A stretch of 11,717 nucleotides of DNA from Cerioporus squamosus. Its lineage: Eukaryota > Basidiomycota > Agaricomycetes > Polyporales > Polyporaceae. Below the pieces are notes generated by a model. That model did no database searches. It was not told the DNA's origin and saw only the letters and a list, made by a program, of their open reading frames with translations. This document shows positions 1-8,900 of this stretch, in pieces (the stretch's first letter is position 1; each line of letters opens with the position of its first letter). The DNA lies in the NCBI GenBank assembly GCA_022592435.1, contig JABYQS010000881.1, forward strand, positions 1-11,717. Reading direction: 5' to 3'. The position numbers and the translations under genes are program-made.

Positions 1-331
1 CCAGGCCGTCGCGTGCGAGGAGGTGTACTGGGCGTGCGTCGTCGCCGCGGTGTGGCTGCCCGGTGTGTGATTTCTTTCGTTGAAGCGTAGACTGACTTCA
101 TGGCCGTTCCGTTCCTCGTATGTCGCAGCCACGGTGGAGTTCCTCAACGCCCCGGTCCCGATCCAGTGGGCACTCGAGGGCTCCGATTCGCTCGTAGCGC
201 ATGCGCCGAAAGGCACGGACCCCGACCTGGCGCGTATGCATGCCGAGCTCACGCGCGAAGACCTGCTCGAGTGGATCGAGGAGCGCGAGCTGTACGACGG
301 GCAGCCGTTACCCATCAAGATCGCCGACTGA
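1..331 (+). CDS. 3' end of a plus-strand gene, product not recognised (partial)
   Basis: Two exons are seen, 1-62 and 129-331, ending at TGA 329-331. Frame 2 of the first piece reads QAVACEEVYWACVVAAVWLP. It joins in phase 1 across a short intron (G62 + CC129-130 = GCC) to a C-terminal exon containing ATVEFLNAPVPIQWALEG and ending DGQPLPIKIAD. The last 40 residues are acidic and probably helical (LTREDLLEWIEERELY). The 5' part lies outside the window. An ATG at 80 would open the same downstream frame, but it falls inside the intron and is not the start. I do not recognise the family, and no catalytic motif is visible in the roughly 88 residues available. The exon and intron structure is well supported by phase and by the donor, branch point and acceptor; the function is unknown. 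Confidence 0.72.
63..128 (+). other. intron, 66 nt, last intron of the partial gene
   Basis: Donor GTGTGT at 63, branch-point-like CTGAC at 92-96, acceptor CGCAG ending at 128. Removing it joins two open frames in phase 1. The intron contains an in-frame ATG that could mislead a gene caller. Confidence 0.75.
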
Positions 332-414
332 GGTTCACTGAGCCTCAATTCCGGCCCCTCTCCTTGTCCCTGGTCCACGGTCCCTGCATATACACCCACG
401 GTCCTGCGCTCCCT

Positions 415-440
415 TCCTCGTCCCTCGTCCTCGTCCCTCG
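415..440. repeat. perfect 13-bp tandem duplication
   Basis: TCCTCGTCCCTCG occurs twice head to tail (415-427 and 428-440), with a degenerate relative just upstream around 360-372. It lies in the pyrimidine-rich 3' flank of the left gene and is probably replication slippage. Confidence 0.85.
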
Positions 441-892
441 TTCTCACTGTTGACCTGACACTCGCACTCGGTACACTGACACTTTCTCTCGTCGCTCATT
501 GCTCCTTCGCACCTTATGTTCTCGCCTCGCTTTGCTAAAAGTATGTACTGTGTAATGCCGGCACCCATACTTACTGGGTGTGTAGCATCTCCACTCTCGT
601 TTGTACAGGCCTCTGTTGTACCAGCCTCCAGGACCTCATGTAATCGATTCGCGCCAGGGCGCGCGGACGTGTCCCCTACTCATAGTCCTCCGACCTGTGC
701 TCGACGTGGCGACGACGATCATCCGAGTTACCGAGTGCGTGACTCCTATGTAACTGGTACGTCGTGATTGCCATGGCTTTTTGCACCACATGTTCGCTCG
801 ACCTCTACGAAGACAGGCACTTCGTATGATCCGATCTTGCACCTCACAGCGCGGTGGGCTTGCTCTCGAGGACTTCGAGACTGTGTCCTCGT

Positions 893-907
893 GACAAGAC
901 AAGACAA
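893..907. repeat. three tandem copies of GACAA
   Basis: A short pentanucleotide microsatellite, (GACAA)3, in the intergenic region, followed by GAG. No function is evident. Confidence 0.8.
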
Positions 908-964
908 GAGCGCATGAGTAGGGGCCTCGGGGGAATGTCAATCGAGGTAGAAATGGGAGGATAT

Positions 965-980
965 CGCGTGACGTCACGCG
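965..980. promoter_or_regulatory. perfect 16-bp palindrome with CRE core TGACGTCA
   Basis: CGCGTGACGTCACGCG equals its own reverse complement. The central octamer TGACGTCA (969-976) is the canonical cAMP-response element bound by CREB/ATF-type bZIP dimers, in fungi by Atf1/Sko1-class stress factors. It sits 1.05 kb upstream of the LAM-type start codon and 0.63 kb downstream of the left gene. The palindrome is seen directly; binding by a bZIP factor is inferred from the known motif, and the target gene is uncertain. Confidence 0.5.
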
Positions 981-1914
981 TCGAAGCACGACTGAACTTG
1001 AAAGCTTGAACCGCAGCGGTGAGTAGGTAGCTTGCAGTCGATGTGCGCTTTCTTGACACCCTGGGTTCTCTGAAGTCTGGAACAAGTTAAGCGGCGCTCG
1101 CGATCTCTCTCCCAAGACAAATGTCCGAGCTCGTCTTGCATTTTCAGCTTGCGCAACGAGCTCGAGTCTGGCGCGAGACGAGAGGACAATTCCGTGTCAA
1201 GCATTGGAAACCACCTCACACAGTCCGTGCTGTGCGTTGTGACTGTCCTTCCGGCTACTCGAACGCATCCCGAAGGCCGACCCGTCAACTGTGTTGGTGC
1301 GCTGCGATCAATGTCATTCACCACGAGCAGTGCTCGTTCACTCGGGCTCGGGATCGCCGTCGTACTAGAAAGCGAACAGGATACTTGTCAGGCTTACCTC
1401 GTAGTGTAGCTCGTAGCGTACGCCCGCGAGTTGTCTGAAGGAGTCGAATGGACGTCAGCATCCACGGTCGCAGTGTTCGGCTCCGCGCCCACAGCTGATA
1501 CATGCCGCTTGATCTTCGTGAATTGCGGCGTTCAAAACGCCCCTTCCTGCGCGGGATCATACGTCCATGCACGCGCGCAGGAGGGCGCGAGCGTAACGGG
1601 ATCCCGAGCGTCGTGCGAGTGAGAGCTCGCGATTGGCCGCGCGGTACTGCGGGGCCACGGTTGGAGGACGCCGGCAAGGTCAGGACTCCGATGATGCATC
1701 CTGATACCAAGCTCGAGACCGCGACACATAACTTGCCTCTCTCCACGGCCACCCCAGCACCCCCAGCACTCTTGGCCGCCTCTCCCTCTTCGTGCACGGC
1801 TTGCACAGATACCCGCGTCTTGCTCTCAGAATCGCCCAAGATCGATCTCCATTGTCGTCACATCGGCAACGCACCGCTCGGACGCAGCCAGTTCCGGCCA
1901 AGCCGCAAGCGCGC

Positions 1915-2015
1915 ACATATATCCGGTTCCTCGGTCACCCAGGAGACTTGGAAGTCGGAGGATTGGCAGGACACAATCGTATTCAGTAGAGAAAAAGGAC
2001 AGTGCACGGTGCGAG
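1915..2015 (+). promoter_or_regulatory. weak core-promoter candidate upstream of the LAM-type gene
   Basis: An ATATAT stretch at 1917-1922 lies about 95 nt before the start codon, and ATTGG (inverted CCAAT) occurs at 1962-1966. A second inverted CCAAT is at 1632-1636. Spacing is plausible for a fungal promoter, but the motifs are short and no transcription start can be read from the sequence. Confidence 0.25.
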
Positions 2016-5000
2016 ATGGCCCCCAGCTTTCTGTCGAAGCTCGTGAAGCCGTCGGGCAGTCACTCGCGCAACTCGAGCTCGCAGTCGTCGCCCCAGTCGC
2101 CCTCGTCCAGTCGCCACCCTTCCCAGCATCAGCTCTACGAGCTCCCAGAAAAATAGCATTGATAAACATGCGAACGGACACGGTGCATCCAATTTGCACC
2201 CTCCGCCTCCGCGGTTTGCGCCCGACTCAGACTCAGACTCTGGCCCCAACGTCACCGTCATTCCCCCGCCGAGCGTGAGCAGCAACAGCTTTCCCCTCCA
2301 TCCCTCTCCCGCACAGCCGCCTCCCCGCGAGCTCGCATCCGAGGAGAGCTTCGAGGACGCGCGCAGGCGCGTCAAATCGCTTCCCGCCGTCTCGCCTACG
2401 CCTGCAGCATCGCAAACGCCTACTTCAGCCGCATGTCGGACGACGGATGCCCACCCCCACGCCAGCAAGCACCACATTCGTTAACATGCCCCCCGCTCCT
2501 TCTCCCTCTCTCTCCCACTCGCGCTCCTCGGAGAATCTCCTCAGCAACGGCAGCGGCAAGTCGCAGCAGGGGTCAAGCAGGGCAGCGTGCGCGGCAACCA
2601 CCCGCGCTCGGCGACTGTCGCAGAAGGCACCCACCTTCAGGCCCCGAAGGAGCTGCGTCATGCGTCCTCTAACAAGTCGCTCCGAAGCAAGCTGAGTATC
2701 ATGCTGCCCTCCCGCGACACCCCCCAGAGCTCGCAGGCGTCCTCGCGTCATGACCGCTCGACATCCGCCCCACATCCGCCCTCGCCCCCAGCTAACTCCG
2801 AGGAGGCCGCCCTCGTGGAGTCGCCCACGGCATGGGCTCCGTCTCCCCAGAGTTCCCCTCTATCGCGAGCTCGACGACCCCCGCTTTCAGCGCAACCTTG
2901 CAGGTCCCAGACAACTCGGATGCCGTTTCGATCAGGTCCGTGGGCAGCATAGCAAGCAAGAAACGGCGACCTTGGCGGCGCGGCTCTAATCCCAGCACTC
3001 CTGTACGCTCGCCCACGTTGAGCTCCACCCTATCGTCAGGTTCCGGCAAGACTCCCTCGCGCAAGGCTACCGGTGCTGGAGGCGGTCTTGCGTCTGCCCT
3101 CGCAGCCTCCGGGCTCGCCATGGCAAACCCAGGCTTGACCATGCCTCCCATCTCCCCCGCCCCTGCAGAGACCACTGCCGCCTCTGCACGCGGACGCAGC
3201 TCCGTCGACGGGCCGCGCTCTCGCGGCGCTTCCATCAACTACCCCGCCAGCAGCGACTACTCTGACCGCGACTCGTTCCACTCGGGGCAGGACGACTCGG
3301 ACCTCAATAGCTCGGATGAGAGCGATGACCTCGACCTTGACCCTGAGGACATCCCCGTTACCGGATTCGCTGTCGCGAGCAACAAGCGCAACCAGGACTT
3401 CCACGAGCTGTTCCCGAGCGTCCCTGAGGGCGACTACCTCATCGAAGGTGAGGATGCCCGCCTTCCTCTCTCGTGTCGCATCACCAGACTCACGCTTCCC
3501 AGACTACGGGTGCGCCTTACAGCGCGAGATCCTCATCCAAGGCCGCCTGTACATCTCCGAGAACCACGTGTGCTTTCACGCGAACATCTTTGGCTGGATC
3601 ACCGACGTAAGTCCCCGCTTGTGTGCTCGCTCGCGCTGTATGGCCACACTGCTAACGCATGTCCTTTCTGTGCCATTGCTGCCCACGTCATGATCTGTCG
3701 CCACCGCTACAGCTCTCGATCCCGATGTACGAAGTGGTCTCGCTTGAGAAGCGGATGACGGCGTTCGTTATCCCGAACGCGATCCAGCTCTCGACACGTA
3801 CAGCCAAGTACACCTTTACCTCCTTCCTCTCGCGCGACACCACCTTCGACGTCCTCTTCAACGTCTGGCGGCTCGCGCGTCCCGACGAGTCGATCATGGG
3901 CTCGCAGATCCTGAGCCCGCGCGGCTCGCTCGATGACGACAGCGTCGCGGAGGGGGGTCCGAACGGTGCCGCGCCGAAGAAAAGCCAGGCCATAAGCAAG
4001 GTTACCCAGTGCGACTGCGGGAAAAATGGCCAGCACTACCCTGAGGTGGCCATGGAGGCCGTATTCCCTGGGACGCCGGAGAAGATATACAACCTGATGT
4101 TCACGAGCGGGTTCATGAAGGACTTCATGCGGGAGAACCAGAAGCTCATCGGTGCGTCATCCGTTTCGTCTCATCCCGCTGTGCGCAGTGTGTACTGATC
4201 ACAACCGTGCCGTGCAGACATCCAGATCTCGGACTGGACCCCGACGGAGAACCCCCGACTGCTCGCGCGCAACATGACGTACATCAAGCCTCTCAACGGG
4301 AGCATTGGCCCGAAGCAGACCCGGTGTGAGCTCCGCGACGAGACGATTACGCTTGACTTTGACAACTACGTGAGCATGCTCACCACGACGCGGACGCCAG
4401 AGGTCCCTAGTGGAAGCGTGTTCTCTGTCAAGACGCGGACGTGCATAACCTGGGCGAGCAGCGTGTCGAGCAAGGTTGCTGGTGACGACCCAGGTAGAGT
4501 GGACAGGGCGCAGCTTCATCAAAGGTGAGCCTAGTCTACACATCTCCCATCCTTCAACCTGACCGAATGTCGAACGCCCCCGCCGCCAGGTATCATCGAG
4601 AAATCGTGTCTCGACGGGCAGAAGACGTACCACGTCGACCTCGAGAAGGCGATGCGCGACTACATCCACGCGAATCGCCCCGAGTTCGTCCCCGAGGGCG
4701 TGGACGTCGCCGCGGTCGAAGAGGCCGAGGCTGCCGCCGCGGCGCCCCCGGACGCGCCCCCGACGCCCGCGCGCGCGCAGAGCGAGGACGAGGCGCGCAA
4801 GGAGCGCGAGCGCGAGCGGAACCGGCGCGGGCTGCAGTGGGCGTACGACACCTTCGAGGGCGCGTTCAAGGTCGCGACGCAGTCGACCGAGGGCGCGCTC
4901 GAGCTCATCCGCGACGCGTGGGACCAGTCCTCGTCGACGACGATCCTCTACTTTGTGATCACCTTCCTCGTCATCTCGAACGTCTGGACGCTCGCCATCA

Positions 5001-5287
5001 TGGGCAACCGCGAGGAGGTCGGGCGCAGGAAGGAGATGCAGAAGATGGCGGAGCGCGAGAAGTGGGTCCAGGGCATCGTCACCGGCCTCTGGGAGGAAAT
5101 GCTCGCGACGAGGGGCGTTTTGGGCGGGGGTGGCAGCACCGGCACCACCGGTGCTCTCCCGCCGATGCCGCCCCGAGCTGCTGGTGGCGGCGACCTGAGG
5201 GAGGAGGTCGGGGCGATCGTCGCTCAGCTCGACCTCATCGAGCAGCGCATCGCGGATATCCGGGGGAGCCTGAAGCAGCTCGACTAA
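2016..5287 (+). CDS. LAM/Ltc/GRAMD1-type sterol transporter (GRAM, VASt, membrane anchor); reading frame disrupted by five 1-base shifts
   Basis: The likely role is non-vesicular sterol transfer at ER-membrane contact sites. Exons are 2016-3447, 3503-3606, 3713-4151, 4218-4524 and 4590-5287, giving about 992 residues once frameshifts are allowed for. Residues 1 to about 450 are Ser/Pro-rich, starting MAPSFLSKLVK. The GRAM domain covers about 455-570 (DFHELFPSVPEGDYLIE, LYISENHVCFHANIFGW). A CDCGKNG linker follows. The VASt domain covers about 625-785 (AMEAVFPGTPEKIYNLMF, then VEWTGRSFIKGIIEK across two exons). A charged linker leads to one membrane segment at about 877-898 (TILYFVITFLVISNVWTLAI) and a C-terminal helix. 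One GRAM and one VASt domain resemble yeast Lam5/Lam6 more than Lam2/Lam4, which have two VASt domains. Apparent frameshifts lie at 2149-2153 (A5), 2454-2458 (C5), 2569-2572 (G4), 2824-2831 and 4475-4483. The start was chosen because its frame has the family-like Ser-rich N-terminus; an intact alternative start is ATG 2832. Sequencing error or recent decay are both possible; domain identity is secure. Confidence 0.9.
3448..3502 (+). other. LAM-type gene intron 1, 55 nt
   Basis: Donor GTGAGG, acceptor CCCAG. It joins GAA G to AC TAC (Glu-Asp-Tyr) in phase 1 inside the GRAM domain. Confidence 0.85.
3607..3712 (+). other. LAM-type gene intron 2, 106 nt
   Basis: Donor GTAAGT, CTAAC at 3652-3656, acceptor TACAG; phase 0. 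It joins GWITD to LSIPMYEVVSLEKR, restoring the GRAM core. It is longer than the other introns of this gene. Confidence 0.85.
4152..4217 (+). other. LAM-type gene intron 3, 66 nt
   Basis: Donor GTGCGT, acceptor TGCAG, phase 1 (G + AC = Asp). It joins ENQKLI to DIQISDW within the VASt domain. Confidence 0.85.
4525..4589 (+). other. LAM-type gene intron 4, 65 nt
   Basis: Donor GTGAGC, CTGAC near 4559-4563, acceptor GCCAG, phase 1. It joins GRSFIK to GIIEKSCLDGQ, a conserved VASt stretch. This confirms that the frame used just before the donor is the shifted one. Confidence 0.85.
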
Positions 5288-5945
5288 TGAGTCTTGTACA
5301 TACGACGTTACGGTTGGAGACAGATATCCGGACTCTTTTGCTTTTCTTCTGGGGCGATTTCTTGGCGACAGGGCGTGTATTATTATCATGATATACTGCT
5401 TCGATGTATCTTGGATCAAAATCACGATATCCTCCTCTTCATGCTCTTCCCTACGTGCGCTCAGAGACACCCTTTAATCCGACGAGCAAGGCTGTATTAA
5501 AGGAACGGTCTAAGGAAGGGATGACGATTTGCGGTTTGACTACTTACTACATGAGCGGAAGGGGGATAACGATGAAAGAGCGTGACGAGTACGTAGATAC
5601 CAGAAGGGCAACGGCAAGGGCAGTTGGACTGCCAACGAAAACAAGACAAGCCAGTGCAACGAGAAAGAACCACGAACACGAACGGTCCAAACAAGTGAGT
5701 GTGTGAGTGTGTATGTACGGAGCGGCGACGAATAATTGCTATAGATGAGGCGCATATGGATATAACAACGCGAAGCGTCTGCGGGAGTAGAGCATGTCGA
5801 TCGAGAGTTGAATTCACGAGAAATAATGCGAGATGCAACCAGCCAGGGCCCCGAGCAACCGTTCCGCCTTCATCCTGAAACCTAACCAACCAAGTACCCA
5901 AGCCTCAAGCCAAGCCACGAGCGCAAACAGGGACCGGACCTGGGA
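5288..5945. other. intergenic spacer between convergent genes
   Basis: This 658-nt region holds the 3' flanks of the plus-strand LAM-type gene and the minus-strand kinase gene. Short open frames on both strands lack coding character. AT-rich patches around 5380-5400 and 5725-5745 could include 3'-processing signals, but no clean AATAAA is seen. A small GT-rich repeat is listed separately. Confidence 0.7.
5695..5710. repeat. two tandem copies of GTGAGTGT
   Basis: A perfect 8-bp duplication followed by GTATGT, forming a short GT-rich microsatellite between the two convergent genes. Confidence 0.7.
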
Positions 5946-8900
5946 CTACCGCGGCGACTGGAAGATGGACAGCACCTTCTCCGCGCCCTCCTTGTACTTC
6001 TTCAGCACCTTGTTCTTTTGCTGCTTCTCCTCGTCCCCGTTCGCAGGCAGCGCTGGGCTTCCCTTGATCGTGTGTCCTCCCAGGTCCTCGTTGAGCGATT
6101 GGTCCGACGAGTCGCTCGGTGTCGTGCCCATAGAGATCGCTGACTCCTTGGACTTCAACGAGTGCGACACCCCGCTTTGCGAGACAGAGGGCGTGAGCAG
6201 CCCGGCGCTCGACACAGTCGACGCAGCCGAGAGGGTGGCCGACGCCGAGTGCACTAACGACTTCCCAGACCGAGTTGATGGCGGAGGGCTCTTCTGGCGC
6301 AGGAACTGCTTGGGGTGCTTGCGGAACGTCAGCCCGGGCGTACGACCGCGACGGTGCTTGTCGGAAGGCGTGGGCGAGCCAGCTTCCGAGCCATTGAGGT
6401 CCGACTCGATCGACATGGCGGAGAACGAGCGCGGCGTCGACCTCCGCGGAGTGTTCTTGCGGAAGACGGCCAACTTGTACCGGTCGACGACACCGCGGGC
6501 GAAGAGACTGGTGCCCTTTGCACCGTTGCGCTCCTCCACGAGCATACCGCCAGCCTCGACGAAGTCCCAATCGTCCTCGTCCTCCTCGCGCTCCGTCGCG
6601 CCCTCGTCGTCGGTGGCACGGTCGGGGAGGTGCTTGTCCAACGCTGGGATACCAGACTTCTCCCTGCGGTTGCGGACCAACTTCGTCGGGCGGGCCTTCG
6701 GAGCGGTCTTGACGTTTGCATCTTCGGCAGTGCGGGTAGCGGCGGCGACGGCTGCGGCTTCTGCAGCGGATACCGTATGAGCAGGACGGTCTTGACTTGT
6801 CCGTGGCGTGGCCGTCTCGGGTTTCGGCACTGCGGTTGCTGGTGCTTCTGTCTCCACTGGCAAAGCGGCGGGACGAGCTTCAGGAGTCTTGGGCTCGCCA
6901 ACGTCCTCTGGCACGGAAACCTCCTCGACGTCTGCCTTGGCGGGACCAGTCGCAAGCTCGTCTGGTAGGAGATCGTCCAGGCTGGGACCGCTGACCGACT
7001 CCTCTTCCTCTTCATCCTCCTCATCTTCACCATCCCCATCCTCGTCTTCATCGTCCAGAATGACCGAATGCCGACCCTTGAACGAGTACCCATCGAAGAC
7101 ATCGACGCTGTCGTCTTCGACGGGGTGCACAGACGGACTGCGGGATTGCGATGGCGTGGTGACGGAGTCTTCGCCATCGGTGCGTTCCTGGTCCGTGTCT
7201 GCGTTCTCCTCGTTCTCGTCGTTGATTACGGGCTCCATGCCCAGGAAGGTATCGTCAAAGTTCTGGGTATCGGAGGCATTCGATGGGTCGATGGGAGGAA
7301 TATAGGGGGCTGCGAGTATGGCGGTGAGTTCAGAGCATGCCACTAGTCGGATATGGACTTACGTATGTAGCGTTTATAATACACATGAGACCAATCTCTG
7401 CAAAAGAGTACGTTTTATGAGACCGCATCAAAATGAACCAGAAAGTGAGATCGCGCACATCATCGAGAAATAAGGGTGCTTCTTAACCCGGGGCTCCTTC
7501 ATCCTGAGCGCAGGGTTGCGCTGGAGCAACTGCAAGACCCGAGCAAGTCAGTTCACAACTCGTCTCGAGCGCATGTGCACAAGAACGTACCCCGCGGATC
7601 AAACTCTTCGTATCCTGGTCCATCGTCCTGTCCTCAGGGAATTGCAGCTCATCCTGGAGCACCCTGTAGTACATGTCCGAATGGTTTTCTGCCCAGAATG
7701 GTGTCTGCGACAGCGGTGAGCTCAGATCGCCGAACCATCACGATGCAACCCGCGATACTCACGATACCGGTGAGCATCTCGTACAGCATCGTACCAAAGC
7801 TCCACCAGTCAACCTCGTAGCTGTATGGCAGCCCTTGGATGACCTCGGGTGCAAGGTACTCCGCCGTTCCACAGAAGGTGCTCGTTGTGTCATTAGATCC
7901 CGGTGTCCATTTGTCAGCGTCGGCCTTCATCCATGGAGGTGACGCCGGGACGGGCGAGCCGCCATCCAAGAACTCGCCCCTCGACCCCGATGGAGTTGGG
8001 GGCGCAGTGATCGCAGAGGTGCGACGTGGGAACTCCTTGGAGAGACCGAAGTCGGTGAGGACGATGTGACCGTCGGCACCGATAAGGATGTTCTCGGGCT
8101 TCAGGTCACGGTAGATCACCCCTGCCGCGTGCAGGCCTTCGACACCTTCGACAATCTCCGCGGCGTAGAACCGGGCTCGATCGCGACCAAGTCGGCCCCA
8201 ACGTGCCAATTGAGTGGCGAGATCACCTCCAGGGTGGAAGTCCTGTAAAGCACCGGAACCACGTCGATCCCTGCCATGAAGTGATGAATAGCCGGAGAAC
8301 GCACCATAACCAAGAACAGATTCTCCCTATCGTGGAAACTCCACCACAACTTCACTACGAACGGATCGGTGTTCTCCGCCGCCATGCGCTTGAGGACCGC
8401 CTGTTCCGTAAGAGTATGCTGGAGTTCCTGGTGCGCGAGTACGTGCCGCTTCGTGATGGCCTTGAGCGCATACACGTCTTGTGTGGGCTTGTGTCGCACG
8501 AGCAAGACCTTACCCGCGCAGCCCTTGCCGAGCACGCGCATCATCTCGAAGTCGTCAATGACAACCTTCCGCTGCGATTTCTTCTCGCTGTCTGGCGCTT
8601 TGGACTTCGAGCGTTTCTTGCGAGCAGACCGTCGCTCGGTGGTCGAGATAGACGAGTCATCGCCGGTGGTTTGGGAGGTAGTCGAAGGAGTGGATGAGTA
8701 CAGGCGCGAGCTTCGCGTGGCAGGCCCAGCGGACTGGGAGCGTTGGCCGCGAGTCGCATCCTGGACCGGCGTGCGTGGAGGTTTCTCCTCATCTTCTGCG
8801 TCTCCGTTTATTCCGTTCGCCGACTTGGGCACCTCCACGGAAATCGCGGAAGGCTTAGGAGACATCGGCGTGGGTGCACGATCCTCAGGACCCTCGGCTG

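Larger units (their letters stand above)
332..2015. other. long intergenic region without a convincing gene (about 1.7 kb)
   Basis: It holds the 3' flank of the left gene (pyrimidine-rich, 345-510) and the upstream region of the LAM-type gene. Several open stretches of 60-170 codons occur on both strands (for example minus 636-1115, minus 1318-1839, plus 1121-1438). They have mixed composition, no recognisable domain and no coherent exon joining, so they were not called. Positive features are a 13-bp tandem repeat, a GACAA triplet repeat and a perfect CRE-type palindrome, listed separately. A non-coding transcript or a small species-specific gene cannot be excluded. Confidence 0.6.

Noticed and set aside
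636..1115. 159-codon minus-strand open frame in the left intergenic region
   Set aside because: No recognisable motif, mixed composition, no promoter or splice context; this length is not rare by chance in GC-rich DNA.
1502..2278. 258-codon plus-strand open frame running into the LAM-type start
   Set aside because: Composition changes along its length, no domain is visible, and its 3' half overlaps the Ser-rich LAM N-terminus in another frame.
2275..2316. Possible 42-nt intron (GTGAGC to CACAG) in the LAM N-terminal exon
   Set aside because: It is a multiple of three, has no branch point, is shorter than every other intron here and does not explain any of the frame changes.
4525..5391. 288-codon plus-strand open frame overlapping LAM-type exon 5
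   Set aside because: An out-of-frame Arg-rich shadow; the frame ending at 5287 carries the VASt end and the membrane segment.
4199..5470. 423-codon open frame on the minus strand opposite LAM-type exons 4 and 5
   Set aside because: It is rich in Arg, Leu, Asp and Glu, typical of an antisense shadow of GC-rich codons. It crosses intron 4 and the frameshift, and the opposite strand has clear VASt and membrane-anchor sequence.
5833..6780. 315-codon plus-strand open frame with a hydrophobic patch and a start in the intergenic spacer
   Set aside because: Antisense to the kinase C-terminal exon; the apparent membrane segment and Ser runs are the complement of Lys/Glu- and Asp/Glu-rich coding sequence.
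5946..7343. A separate minus-strand gene of 465 residues starting at 7343
   Set aside because: The first 12 codons lie in intron 6 of the kinase gene. From PYIPPIDPSNASD onward the sequence is the standard AGC kinase C-tail and joins in phase to the upstream exons.
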